A DNA stretch of 64,000 nt from an uncultured Lachnospiraceae bacterium. GTDB lineage: Bacteria; Bacillota; Clostridia; Lachnospirales; Lachnospiraceae. Both the position numbers and the translations under genes were made by a program. Under the pieces are notes generated by a model, which searched no databases, was not told the DNA's origin, and saw nothing but the letters and a program-made list of their open reading frames with translations. The stretch lies in the NCBI GenBank assembly GCA_947172705.1, contig CAMWCA010000005.1, positions 1-64,000 of the forward strand. Reading direction: 5' to 3'. Below are positions 36,158 through 45,826 of this stretch, piece by piece (within the stretch, counting starts at the first letter, position 1; every line of letters begins with the position of its first letter).

Positions 36158-37357
36158 TTGGAAGAAAAAATTGTAATGTATATGCATGCAGGCAGTAAAA
36201 ACCATGGCTGTGAAGCTATCGTGAACAGTCTTTGCCATATGATCAGGGAAAAAGCGTTGCTGGTCAGCTACCGCGGGGAGGAGGATGAAGCTTACTCCTT
36301 AAAGGAGCTTTGCACCATCCGGCAGGAGAAAAAAATAGAAGAAAAAAAGCTTCTTCATATCTGGAATTATCTTTACCGGAAACTGACGGGGGATGAGGAA
36401 AGTCTCATCCGCTACCGCTACGGGGCGGTCTTTGGGGAAGAGAAGTTTCCCCTTGCCATCTCTATTGGAGGAGATAATTACTGCTATGACAATATGCTGA
36501 AAGATCTGCGGCTTGGGAACGCGGCGTTCAATGGGAAAGGGACGAAGACCATCCTGCTGGGATGCTCCATAGAGCCGGAGCTTCTGAAAAAACCTGAGAT
36601 CCTAGCGGATCTGGCAAAATACCACACCATTATCGCAAGGGAATCCGTTACCTATGAGGCATTGCAAAAAGCCTTTGGCAGGACGGAGCAGCCCCGGCTG
36701 CTGTGTTATCCGGACCCGGCGTTTACCCTTCCCAAAAAGGAACTTCCCCTTCCGGAGGGGTTTCAGGAGGGGAATACAGTAGGCATCAATGTAAGCCCTA
36801 TGGTTCAGAAGGAGGAAAGCCGCCCGGGGATTACTTTGGAGAATTATGTAAACCTGATGCGGTTTATCATAGATCATACGGATCTGCAGATTGCCCTGAT
36901 CCCTCATGTGGTGTGGGCGCAGAATGACGACAGGGAGCCGATCCACAGGCTTTATGAAAAATTTCGGAATACGGGAAGAGTGATCCGGCTGGAGGATGGG
37001 AGCTGTGAAGAGCTGAAAGGCTATATTGGCAGGTGCCGCCTGTTTGTGGGGGCAAGGACCCATGCCACCATAGCCGCCTACTCTTCGCTGGTTCCCACTC
37101 TGGTGGTAGGCTATTCCGTAAAGGCAAGAGGTATTGCAAAAGATCTTTTTGGCACGGAAGAAAACTATGTGTTGCCGGTGCAGGATCTGAGGGAACCGGG
37201 GGATCTGACAAAGGGCTTTCAATGGCTGCTGGCGCATGAGGCGTCGGTGAGAGAACATTTGAAAGAGATCATGCCCGGCTATCGGCAGCAGGCATTTTTA
37301 ACAGGGAAAGAAGTAGACAGATTATGGGAAGAGTTCAGTCAGCAGCAAAAAATATAG
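36158..37357 (+). CDS. Polysaccharide pyruvyl transferase family protein (CsaB/WcaK-like)
   Basis: GSKNHGCEAIVNSLCHMI, SIGGDNYCYDN, VGARTHATIAAYSSLVPTLVVGYSVKARGIAKDLFG; TTG 36158 with AAGGAGGC SD preferred over track start 36095. Confidence 0.85.
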   Translation: MEEKIVMYMHAGSKNHGCEAIVNSLCHMIREKALLVSYRGEEDEAYSLKELCTIRQEKKIEEKKLLHIWNYLYRKLTGDEESLIRYRYGAVFGEEKFPLAISIGGDNYCYDNMLKDLRLGNAAFNGKGTKTILLGCSIEPELLKKPEILADLAKYHTIIARESVTYEALQKAFGRTEQPRLLCYPDPAFTLPKKELPLPEGFQEGNTVGINVSPMVQKEESRPGITLENYVNLMRFIIDHTDLQIALIPHVVWAQNDDREPIHRLYEKFRNTGRVIRLEDGSCEELKGYIGRCRLFVGARTHATIAAYSSLVPTLVVGYSVKARGIAKDLFGTEENYVLPVQDLREPGDLTKGFQWLLAHEASVREHLKEIMPGYRQQAFLTGKEVDRLWEEFSQQQKI

Positions 37358-38853
37358 CCTTTGGATATATTGGGAATCTGGTGACCCAGCTTCTTGGGTT
37401 TGTTTTGCGTACGGTTTTTATTGCCTATCTGGGGAACACGCTGACAGGCATCAACGATCTTTATACGGGAATCCTTTCGGTTTTATCCATGGCGGAGCTG
37501 GGAGTGGGGACGGCGCTGAACTATAGTCTGTATGCTCCGGTAGCAAGGAAGGATTATGAGAAGATCAAATCCTATATGCAGCTTTACCGAAAAGCTTACC
37601 GGATCATAGGGCTGGTGATCGCCCTCATAGGGCTTGCCATTTCCCCCTTTTTACCTTATCTGGTGAAGCAGCCTGAAGGGGTAGCGCTGAGGGATCTGAC
37701 CCTTTATTATTTTATCTTTTTGTTTAACACGGTAAGCTCTTACTTCGTGGCATATAAATACAGTCTGGTAAATGCGGAGCAGAAAAATTACATTCAGACC
37801 AATATCATTACCGTCACAAAGATGATCACCGTAGGCTTGCAGATCATTGTGATCATTGGAACGAGAAATTTTTATCTGTATCTGCTGACGGCGGCATTGG
37901 TAGAGCTGCTGCAGAAGGTTTTTGTAAGCCGCTATCTGAACAGACGGTATCCTTATCTCCTTGACAGAAACGTAACCAGACTTTCCAAAGAGGAGACGGG
38001 AGAGATCGTAAAGAAAACCAAGGCGTTGGTGTTTCATAAGGTAGGGGATGTGGCAAGGCTGCAGACGGACAGCATGATCATATCCGGCTTTATTAACGTT
38101 ACCCTGGTTGGCTTTGTGGGAAACTACAACCTGGTTCTGACTTCCGTCTCCAATTTTGTAAATATTATTTTTAACTCTGTGCTTTCGGGCTTTGGAAATT
38201 TGATCGCAACGGAATCCAGGGAAAAGCAGTACGACATCTTTAAGGTGTATCGATTTTTTGCCTGCTGGATCTATGGGTTTTCGGCAGTAGGCTTTTTCCT
38301 GCTGCTGACGCCCTTTGTGATGCTCTGGCAGGGAACGGAAAGCGTCCTCGGGGTCAGCGTTGTCGCCTGTATTTTGATTGATTATTATTTAAAAGGTGAT
38401 AGAATTGTATTATCAAACTTTAAAACGGCGGCAGGGGTTTTTGAGCAGGATAAATATCTGGCGCTGATCCAGGGCGGGGTAAATCTGGTGATCTCCATTG
38501 TGCTGGTACAGAAAATTGGGCTTGCAGGCGTTTATGTGGGAACGGTGATTTCGGGACTGATCGCCAATCTTACAAAACCTTTTATCATTTACAAAGTATG
38601 CTTTGACAAAAACGTAAAGGCGTATTTTCTTGATTCGGTCAGGTACCTGGCGGCGCTTGCCGGTATTCTTGTGATTTTATCAGGGATCAAAAGGGTGGTC
38701 ATGCCGGAGGTAACCATGATCTCATTTGCAGTGATGTTTTTGATCATCTGCATTGTGTTTAACGGGATCTTTCTGCTGCTGTTTGGAAAAACCCGGGAGT
38801 TTTCATATTTATGGGGACTGATAGAGAAAAAACTAAGGCGAAAAGGGAAGTAA
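37324..38853 (+). CDS. Wzx-type polysaccharide flippase (MATE/MOP superfamily)
   Basis: 509 aa multi-TM; IGNLVTQLLGFVLRTVFIAYLGNTLTGINDLYTGILSVLSMAELGVGTALNYSLYAPVA. Confidence 0.88.
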   Translation: MGRVQSAAKNIAFGYIGNLVTQLLGFVLRTVFIAYLGNTLTGINDLYTGILSVLSMAELGVGTALNYSLYAPVARKDYEKIKSYMQLYRKAYRIIGLVIALIGLAISPFLPYLVKQPEGVALRDLTLYYFIFLFNTVSSYFVAYKYSLVNAEQKNYIQTNIITVTKMITVGLQIIVIIGTRNFYLYLLTAALVELLQKVFVSRYLNRRYPYLLDRNVTRLSKEETGEIVKKTKALVFHKVGDVARLQTDSMIISGFINVTLVGFVGNYNLVLTSVSNFVNIIFNSVLSGFGNLIATESREKQYDIFKVYRFFACWIYGFSAVGFFLLLTPFVMLWQGTESVLGVSVVACILIDYYLKGDRIVLSNFKTAAGVFEQDKYLALIQGGVNLVISIVLVQKIGLAGVYVGTVISGLIANLTKPFIIYKVCFDKNVKAYFLDSVRYLAALAGILVILSGIKRVVMPEVTMISFAVMFLIICIVFNGIFLLLFGKTREFSYLWGLIEKKLRRKGK

Positions 38854-38866
38854 AGGGAGGACGGCT

Positions 38867-39925
38867 ATGCTGGAAATGGTAAAAAATGCGGAGAAGCAGC
38901 TGCTCTGCTATCCAAAACGGAATTTGGGCTATCGGTTAAAAAGAACCATTAAGATCATAACAGGACGGAAGGTAGAACCGCCGGATAAGATCAACTGGCA
39001 TACCGGGCTGCTGGCGAAAAGCCTTACCGATTACTATATGGAAAACAGAAATACGGAGGAGGCAAGAATTATTTTGAACTGCCTCAGGAAATACTATGAC
39101 AGATGGATTCGCCGGGGATGCAAAATGTACTATCTGGACGATGCTTTCAGCGGTCTGGCATTGATCGACCTTCACCAGATTACGGGGGAAGAAAAATACA
39201 AGCAGGCGGCGGACGCCATGGCGCGGTATCTCTTTGCCCATGAAACGGACAGAGGAGGAGCAATGCCCTATCGCCCGGGGCAGAAAAACGGCTATGTTTT
39301 TGCAGACGGCATTGGAATGGTATGCCCTTTCCTGTGTAAATACGGCAGTGTCTATGGAGATATGAACGCCGTTAATCTTGCCGTGACACAGATGCAGAAT
39401 TTTATAGAACATGGAATGGACGAAAAAACCGGGCTGCCTTATCACGGCTATGAATATGAAAGCGGCGTGAAATACGGCATTATCGGTTGGGGAAGGGCGG
39501 TAGGCTGGTTGATGATAGGGATGGCGGAAAGCCTTGCTTACATAGAACCTGAAAGACCCTGCTATGAGTCGTTGAAACAGGCATACAGACGCATCGTGGA
39601 CAAGGTGGAGGCTTATCAGCTGGAGAACGGGCTTTATGGCTGGCAGCTGGAGGCAAAGGAGGGACCTGTGGACACCTCGGCAACGGCGATGATCCTTTAT
39701 GCCATTGCAAGATCCCTGGATACCAAGGTACTGATCGGAATTCACAGATCAAGAATGGTACGCGGACGGGAAGCGCTGTGGAGCAGGGTAAAGGAGGGGG
39801 AAATCGACAACTGCCTTGCCGAATGCCAGGGCTTTTCCATGTATCCCCAGGTTTACGGCGCTTACCCATGGTCTCTGGGACCTGCCTTGTCATTGTTTGT
39901 GATGACAAAAGAAGGAGAAAATTAG
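38867..39925 (+). CDS. Glycoside hydrolase family 88/105-like protein (unsaturated uronyl hydrolase fold)
   Basis: YYLDDAFSGLALIDLHQITGEEKY, FADGIGMVCPFLCKYG (candidate catalytic Asp), GWGRAVGWLMIGMAE; no obvious signal peptide. Confidence 0.75.
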   Translation: MLEMVKNAEKQLLCYPKRNLGYRLKRTIKIITGRKVEPPDKINWHTGLLAKSLTDYYMENRNTEEARIILNCLRKYYDRWIRRGCKMYYLDDAFSGLALIDLHQITGEEKYKQAADAMARYLFAHETDRGGAMPYRPGQKNGYVFADGIGMVCPFLCKYGSVYGDMNAVNLAVTQMQNFIEHGMDEKTGLPYHGYEYESGVKYGIIGWGRAVGWLMIGMAESLAYIEPERPCYESLKQAYRRIVDKVEAYQLENGLYGWQLEAKEGPVDTSATAMILYAIARSLDTKVLIGIHRSRMVRGREALWSRVKEGEIDNCLAECQGFSMYPQVYGAYPWSLGPALSLFVMTKEGEN

Positions 39926-39926
39926 A

Positions 39927-40649
39927 ATGCAAAAGACAGTTATCGTGATGCCGGTTGCCAACGAGGAAGGAACCATGGAACAGGTGTTGGAGGATATTTT
40001 GAAGCTGCCTTATGAGAACCTGTACCTGTACGTGATCATGGATAGCTACTCTAAGGACAAAACTGCAGATATTGTGAAACGCTATGAACAGAGAACAGGG
40101 GGAAAGATCCGGTATATCTTTCATGAGAGATCCTACGGCGTGATCAGCTGCTATCTGGAGGGCTATAAAAGAGCGTTACAGGACGGTGCGGAGTGGGTCA
40201 TCGAGATGGACGGCGGCGGAAGCCACCTGCCGGCGGAGGTACCTCAGTTTATAGAGAAGCTGGAAGAAGGCTATGAATGTGTTTGGGGTTCCCGGTTTAT
40301 TGAGGGAGGCGACATCAGCAACCACCCTCTTTATCGAAGATTCTTAAGCAGCGGGGGAACCGTTCTGGCAAATGTGGTATTGGGAACCCGGCTGAAGGAC
40401 ATGACCAGTGGATTTGAAGGATTCCAAAGGCATGTGCTGGAGGAACTGGATCTGGATCAGTTTCTGTCCACAGGGCATATGTATCAGACCGAAATGCGGT
40501 ATTATTGCAGAAACCGAAAAGCGGTGGAGGTTCCCATTCATTATAAGGGTTCAGAGTCCAGCTTTAGCGGAAAGGTGGTTGTGGAAGCCCTTAAGATTCT
40601 GTTTCAATTAAAAAAGCATGAAAAAGCAGTGGTAAGGAATGTAAAATGA
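39927..40649 (+). CDS. Glycosyltransferase family 2, DPM1-like (no C-terminal TM helices)
   Basis: TVIVMPVANEEGTMEQVLEDIL, VIEMDGGGSHLPAEVPQF, DMTSGFEGFQRHVLEEL. Confidence 0.85.
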   Translation: MQKTVIVMPVANEEGTMEQVLEDILKLPYENLYLYVIMDSYSKDKTADIVKRYEQRTGGKIRYIFHERSYGVISCYLEGYKRALQDGAEWVIEMDGGGSHLPAEVPQFIEKLEEGYECVWGSRFIEGGDISNHPLYRRFLSSGGTVLANVVLGTRLKDMTSGFEGFQRHVLEELDLDQFLSTGHMYQTEMRYYCRNRKAVEVPIHYKGSESSFSGKVVVEALKILFQLKKHEKAVVRNVK

Positions 40650-41545
40650 TTATTATACAAGTGGCAGGGGGGCTGGGAAACCAGCTCCAGCAATATGCGC
40701 TGTACAGAAAATTTGTAAGTATGGGAAAAGAGGCAAGGCTGGATCTTTCCTGGTTTGCCCCTGAAAATCAAAGCAAGGAACGTTTTGCCCAAAGAGAGCT
40801 GGAGCTTGCCTGGTTTGACCGTCTGGTTTACGAGGAATGCACGCCGGAGGAAAAGGTAAGGCTGATCGGTTCGGAGGGGATTTGGGGTAAACTGAGAAGA
40901 AAGCTTCTGCCCGGTTCCGTTCGGTGGTTTAGGGAAAGCAGGATGTACCATCCGGAGCTTCTGGAACTGGAGGACGCCTATGTCAGCGGATATTTTGCCT
41001 GTGAAAAATACTATGGGGATATTCTTTACAGCCTGCGGGAGAAAATACAATTTCCGGAAAGCGGTAATCCGGAGAACCAAAGGCTGGCGGAGGAAATGAA
41101 AGGGCGGGAATCTGTCAGTCTCCATATTAGGCGGGGTGACTATCTGAATCCGGAGAATGCCGCTGTGTTTGGAAATATTTGTACCGAGGCATACTACCGG
41201 AGAGCCATTGAACTGATAAAAGAGCTTTGCGGAGAGCCGCATTTCTATATCTTTTCAGATGATGCAGACTATGCCCGGAGAAGCTTTCAGGGAGAAGCGT
41301 ATACCGTTGTGGACATCAACCACGGGAAGGACAGCTTTTACGATATGCAGCTGATGAGTCGGTGCAGACACAATATCTGCGCCAATTCTACTTTTAGCTT
41401 TTGGGGGGCGCGGCTGAATGAGAACGAAAACAAGATCATGGTGCGCCCTACCATTCATAAGAACAGCCAGGTATTTGTGAAGGAAGAGATGGATGAGCTT
41501 TGGAGGGGGTGGCGTTTTGTCAGCCCGGAGGGGGAAGTGAAATAA
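40646..41545 (+). CDS. GT11 alpha-1,2-fucosyltransferase (canonical motif)
   Basis: QVAGGLGNQLQQYALYRKF, SLHIRRGDYLN, ANSTFSFWGARLN. Confidence 0.88.
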   Translation: MIIIQVAGGLGNQLQQYALYRKFVSMGKEARLDLSWFAPENQSKERFAQRELELAWFDRLVYEECTPEEKVRLIGSEGIWGKLRRKLLPGSVRWFRESRMYHPELLELEDAYVSGYFACEKYYGDILYSLREKIQFPESGNPENQRLAEEMKGRESVSLHIRRGDYLNPENAAVFGNICTEAYYRRAIELIKELCGEPHFYIFSDDADYARRSFQGEAYTVVDINHGKDSFYDMQLMSRCRHNICANSTFSFWGARLNENENKIMVRPTIHKNSQVFVKEEMDELWRGWRFVSPEGEVK

Positions 41546-41547
41546 GG

Positions 41548-42747
41548 GTGAACATGAAAGTGAATGGAACATGGAAAGAAAAAACAGCGGTTTATCTTTT
41601 TTTTACCGGAGTAGTCCTGGAAACGCTGTTGGTGCTGGTGGACAAAAGCGCATATACAAATCCCCTGGAGGGTCAGATCTTTCGGATTACATTTCTGCTT
41701 TTTTTTGCAAAGGTATGCCTGACCAGGTATTCAGTCAGAGAATATGCTGTTATGGTGTTTTTTTTGGCAATAGGCACGATATCGTATTTTGTTACCGGAA
41801 GGAATGAGATAGTCAGAGTGGTGATGTTTATAGCGGCCGGGAAGGATATAAATATGACGAAATGCCTGAAAATGGTATTTTGGATGACGCTTGCAGGCTG
41901 CCTTGGATTGATTCTGCTGTCATTATTCGGCATATTGGGAACCGTTTTCCTGACCTGCGATTACGGAAGAGGCAGCGTGGAGACAAGATACGTGCTGGGA
42001 ATGGGACATCCCAATGCGCTGCAGTGCATGGTATGCGTTTTAACCATGCTGGGGCTCTATTTGTATCATGAAAAATGGAAATGGTATTATTATGCTCTGC
42101 TGTTTTTGACAAACGGATTTTTTTTCCTGCTGACAGATTCCAAGACAGGATTTTTGGTTTCCGTTTGTACGATTATCTTGTTTTTTCTTGCTTCCAGAAT
42201 GCAGAGAAGAAAAGTAACGGCAATTTTTTCCGCAGGAAATATAGGGATTTTTGTGGGGAGCGTTCTTATTTCTGTTTTATCGGCAAAGGATGCCATATGT
42301 CTTTTCCGCCATTTTACAGAAGGAGCGTATAATACGAAAATCAAATTTTATATTTTTCTCAATCAGATTTTAACAGGACGCATCCATGCGCTGGTAGAAA
42401 CCAGTAATAATGAAGGAACCATGGAAACCTGGCATTTGTTTTCAAGCCCGGAAAGCCAGTATTATTTTGACATGGGATGGGTAAGGCTTTTTTATTGGTA
42501 TGGTGTTATTCCGGCAATTCTCGGAATTTTCATAATGGGGGGCTTGATGGTTTACTTTGCCAGGGAACGAAAGCTGAAAGAATTAGTGCTTTTTTCCATG
42601 ATTGCTCTTTACACAGTGATAGAAGCGCATTTTATTTCGGTGTACATTGGGCGGAATTATTTACTTTTTGTGGTGGCAATGTATTGGTGGAGGATTCTGG
42701 AAAATCCAAAAGAAGATCCGGAGAGCATGAAAAGAAGATCTGGTTGA
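41548..42747 (+). CDS. O-antigen/capsule polymerase-like (Wzy) membrane protein
   Basis: About 400 aa multi-TM protein, CDYGRGSVETRYVLGMGHPNALQCMVCVLTML; GTG 41548 or ATG 41554 preferred over track start 41500. Confidence 0.7.
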   Translation: MNMKVNGTWKEKTAVYLFFTGVVLETLLVLVDKSAYTNPLEGQIFRITFLLFFAKVCLTRYSVREYAVMVFFLAIGTISYFVTGRNEIVRVVMFIAAGKDINMTKCLKMVFWMTLAGCLGLILLSLFGILGTVFLTCDYGRGSVETRYVLGMGHPNALQCMVCVLTMLGLYLYHEKWKWYYYALLFLTNGFFFLLTDSKTGFLVSVCTIILFFLASRMQRRKVTAIFSAGNIGIFVGSVLISVLSAKDAICLFRHFTEGAYNTKIKFYIFLNQILTGRIHALVETSNNEGTMETWHLFSSPESQYYFDMGWVRLFYWYGVIPAILGIFIMGGLMVYFARERKLKELVLFSMIALYTVIEAHFISVYIGRNYLLFVVAMYWWRILENPKEDPESMKRRSG

Positions 42748-42825
42748 CTTTCATTTTGTATTGCTCTAGAATAAAATGAATGAAATTTGCATGACGAAGG
42801 CTTGAGAATCAGCGGGAGAAACAGG

Positions 42826-44298
42826 GTGGAAGTAAAAGACAGAAAAGAAATAAGCGTAGCGGAGATAGTATATTTGCTGTATTTTACAGTCATGTTTGGG
42901 GCAAGGGCGATCGGGCTGTTTGAAGGGATGCTCGTTTATAATATTTCTCTTGTGATTGGAATGGTATTGTTTGCAGGGAAGGTTCTGTTGACAGAGCATA
43001 CGGTGCTGGAATACCTTGTTGCGGGATTCTTGCTGCTGATCAGCGTGATTGTTTACTACAATACGGGCGAAAAAGGGCTGCTGCTTTATTTTACCATGAT
43101 GCTGGGAATGAAATGTATTCCGGTGAGAAGGGTTTTTAAGCTGGGAACGGCGCTTCTTTCCGTATCCTTTACAACGCTGGTTTTCCTGTCTGTGACGGGG
43201 TTGCGGCAAGACATTATCTACGTTCACGATCGAGCCGGATTTGGCAGAATTATCCGACATTCACTTGGATATCCTTATCCCAATACGCTTTTTACGACCT
43301 ATATAGTGCTGATGGTCCTCATATTTTATATGCTGGGAAAGCAGAGTAGAAAAAATTTACTGCTTACAACACTTTTTCTGTTTCTTGGTTCTGTTTATAT
43401 TTACTTGTACTCCTGCTCCAATACAGGGTTGATCGTATCGATTTTTTATCTGTTGGTGAATCTTTATTTGCAGCTTCGACATAAATTGTGTAAATTGGAA
43501 AAAGCATGCTTCTGGCTGATTTATCCTTGCTGTATGATCTTTTCTATTATAGGACCTCTTGTTACAAAGGGAGACCTGTTTCAGTTGTTGGATAAAGTGC
43601 TGCATAATCGCTGGGCGTATTCCCTTTATTATCTTACCCATGAGCCTGTAACCTTGCTGGGGGTCAGGTTTCAGGAGGCGCCAAATACCAATTATATGAT
43701 AGACAGTTCTTTTCTATACTCATTCCTGCAGCTGGGCGTGATCCCATGTATGCTTCTGACCGGATTGTTTGTAATGATGATCGTTGACTACGTGAAGCGT
43801 GGAAGGAAAAAGGAAATGGCTATGATTGCAGCATTCTGCGTGCTCGGTTTGTCGGATCCTTTTCTGTTTAATTTATCCTATAAAAATCTGATGTTTCTTT
43901 TAGTGGGCGAATATGTTTACAGAAAACTTCAGGCATTGGAAAAGAAAGAGCTTAGATTTTTAAACCGTAAAATCCTGTTGCTGCCGGTTGGAGACAAGAA
44001 AATTATTTATAATTCTGATCTGTATGTCAAATGGAGGGAAGGTTGGAAGTCTTTTGGACTTACGGTATCCCGGCACAGCGGCATGTTGACAGTGATTTAT
44101 GGAATAGCTGCCGGAGGGCTCTTTGGCGTGTTATATGGAACTACCCATGGCGGTTCTATTGTGGGAAGGATAGACGAGGTTGAGGAGTGGGAATATTTTA
44201 GAAGGATTCTCAGCTACGGCGTGTTTGCGGGGGCAATCATTGCTGTTGCAGCCGTGTTGATATTCCGGAAAAGCGATAAAAAGAAAAAGACCGCATAG
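42826..44298 (+). CDS. Second O-antigen/capsule polymerase-like (Wzy) membrane protein
   Basis: Multi-TM; RIIRHSLGYPYPNTLFTTYIVLMVLIF resembles the GHPN segment of the preceding gene; GTG 42826 with GGGAG SD is in frame. Confidence 0.65.
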   Translation: MEVKDRKEISVAEIVYLLYFTVMFGARAIGLFEGMLVYNISLVIGMVLFAGKVLLTEHTVLEYLVAGFLLLISVIVYYNTGEKGLLLYFTMMLGMKCIPVRRVFKLGTALLSVSFTTLVFLSVTGLRQDIIYVHDRAGFGRIIRHSLGYPYPNTLFTTYIVLMVLIFYMLGKQSRKNLLLTTLFLFLGSVYIYLYSCSNTGLIVSIFYLLVNLYLQLRHKLCKLEKACFWLIYPCCMIFSIIGPLVTKGDLFQLLDKVLHNRWAYSLYYLTHEPVTLLGVRFQEAPNTNYMIDSSFLYSFLQLGVIPCMLLTGLFVMMIVDYVKRGRKKEMAMIAAFCVLGLSDPFLFNLSYKNLMFLLVGEYVYRKLQALEKKELRFLNRKILLLPVGDKKIIYNSDLYVKWREGWKSFGLTVSRHSGMLTVIYGIAAGGLFGVLYGTTHGGSIVGRIDEVEEWEYFRRILSYGVFAGAIIAVAAVLIFRKSDKKKKTA

Positions 44299-44309
44299 GG
44301 AGGCGCTTT

Positions 44310-45404
44310 ATGAAAATCATGCCGAATCGAATGGATCGGGGATTCTACAAATACCAGGAGGAATTTGAGCAGAAAGCATTGGAAGTGCTGCGTTCGGGGT
44401 GGTATGTGCTGGGAAAAGAGGTTACGGGCTTTGAGGAGGAGTTTGCCGCCTATACCGGCGCAAAATATTGTGTTGGTCTTGCCAGCGGTTTGGACGCTTT
44501 ATGGATCGCTTTTCGTTTGCTTAACATTGGAGAGGGCGATGAGGTTATTGTGCAGGCAAATACATATATTGCCAGCGTGATGGGGATTACCATAAATGGC
44601 GCTACTCCTGTTTTTGTGGAGCCGGATATGTATTTTGAAATGGATCCGGACAGGATAGAAGAAAAGATCACGGAAAAAACGAAAGCAATTCTTGTAACCC
44701 ATCTGTATGGAATGGCAACCCAAATGGAGCATATTGTGGAGCTGTGCAGGAAATATCGTCTGAAATTAGTAGAGGACTGTGCACAGTCTCACGGGGCGCG
44801 TTTTGACGGAAGAATGACAGGAACCTTTGGAGATGTGGGATGTTTTTCTTTTTATCCGTCTAAAAATCTGGGTGCTTTTGGGGATGCGGGAGCAGTGACG
44901 GTTAACGATGAAGAGCTTGCGAAAAAGTTTAAGGCTTTCAGAAACTATGGCAGTGAAAAACGGTATTATAATATGGTAGTGGGGGCGAATTCCAGATTGG
45001 ACGAGCTGCAGGCGGGGATGCTCAGGGTTCGTTTAAAGCATTTAGAGGAGCTGAATGAGGAAAAAACCCATATTGCTCGAAGGTATACGAAAGAACTAAA
45101 GAATTCCAGGATAAAGTTGCCGGAAACAGCGCCTGGTTGTACTTGCGTATGGCATCAGTATGTGATCCGTTGTGAAGAAAGAGATCGATTGATGCAATAT
45201 TTGGAGGAAAAGGAGATCGGGACGATTATTCATTATCCCATACCTCCGCATTTATCGGAAGCATATCAATATTTGGGCTGCCAAAAAGGAGATTTGCCAA
45301 TTACGGAACACCTGGCGGAAACGGTGCTGTCCATTCCCATGTATAATGGAATGACAAGAGAAGAGCAGGACTATGTGATAGAAACGATCAATGAATTTAA
45401 ATAG
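44310..45404 (+). CDS. DegT/DnrJ-family aminotransferase, FdtB/QdtB-like (3-amino-3,6-dideoxyhexose)
   Basis: SFYPSKNLGAFGDAGAVTVND, YGMATQMEHIVELC, NSRLDELQAGMLRVRLKHL; adjacent FdtA-like gene. Confidence 0.88.
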   Translation: MKIMPNRMDRGFYKYQEEFEQKALEVLRSGWYVLGKEVTGFEEEFAAYTGAKYCVGLASGLDALWIAFRLLNIGEGDEVIVQANTYIASVMGITINGATPVFVEPDMYFEMDPDRIEEKITEKTKAILVTHLYGMATQMEHIVELCRKYRLKLVEDCAQSHGARFDGRMTGTFGDVGCFSFYPSKNLGAFGDAGAVTVNDEELAKKFKAFRNYGSEKRYYNMVVGANSRLDELQAGMLRVRLKHLEELNEEKTHIARRYTKELKNSRIKLPETAPGCTCVWHQYVIRCEERDRLMQYLEEKEIGTIIHYPIPPHLSEAYQYLGCQKGDLPITEHLAETVLSIPMYNGMTREEQDYVIETINEFK

Positions 45405-45415
45405 GGGGACGGCAT

Positions 45416-45826
45416 ATGAGTTTACAGGAAAAATGCCCAATACTGCATTTTGCGGATTTAGGGGATGAGAGAGGGAAATTAGTTGTTATAGAAGGCGGAC
45501 AGGCGATTCCCTTTCAGATACAGCGGGTTTTTTATATCTATGAATCTGACGCATCGGTGATAAGGGGACAACACGCAAACAGAAAATCAGAATTTGTTTT
45601 AATCAATGTGGCAGGTCAGAGCAAGGTTCGCCTTACCGATGGGGCAGAGGAATGCATTGTTGAATTGAACCGTCCAATGACCGGGGTCTACATCCCCCAA
45701 ATGGTCTGGAAGGATATGTACGATTTTTCAGAAGATGCGATACTTCTGGTACTGGCAAGCACTCACTATGATGAAAAGGAATATATCAGAGATTATGAAG
45801 AATACTTAAAAGAGGTAAAAGGATAG
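45416..45826 (+). CDS. dTDP-4-keto-6-deoxyhexose 3,4-ketoisomerase, FdtA/QdtA/WxcM-like cupin
   Basis: DERGKLVVIEGGQAIPFQIQRVFYIYESDASVIRGQHANRKSEFVLINVAGQ. Confidence 0.88.
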   Translation: MSLQEKCPILHFADLGDERGKLVVIEGGQAIPFQIQRVFYIYESDASVIRGQHANRKSEFVLINVAGQSKVRLTDGAEECIVELNRPMTGVYIPQMVWKDMYDFSEDAILLVLASTHYDEKEYIRDYEEYLKEVKG

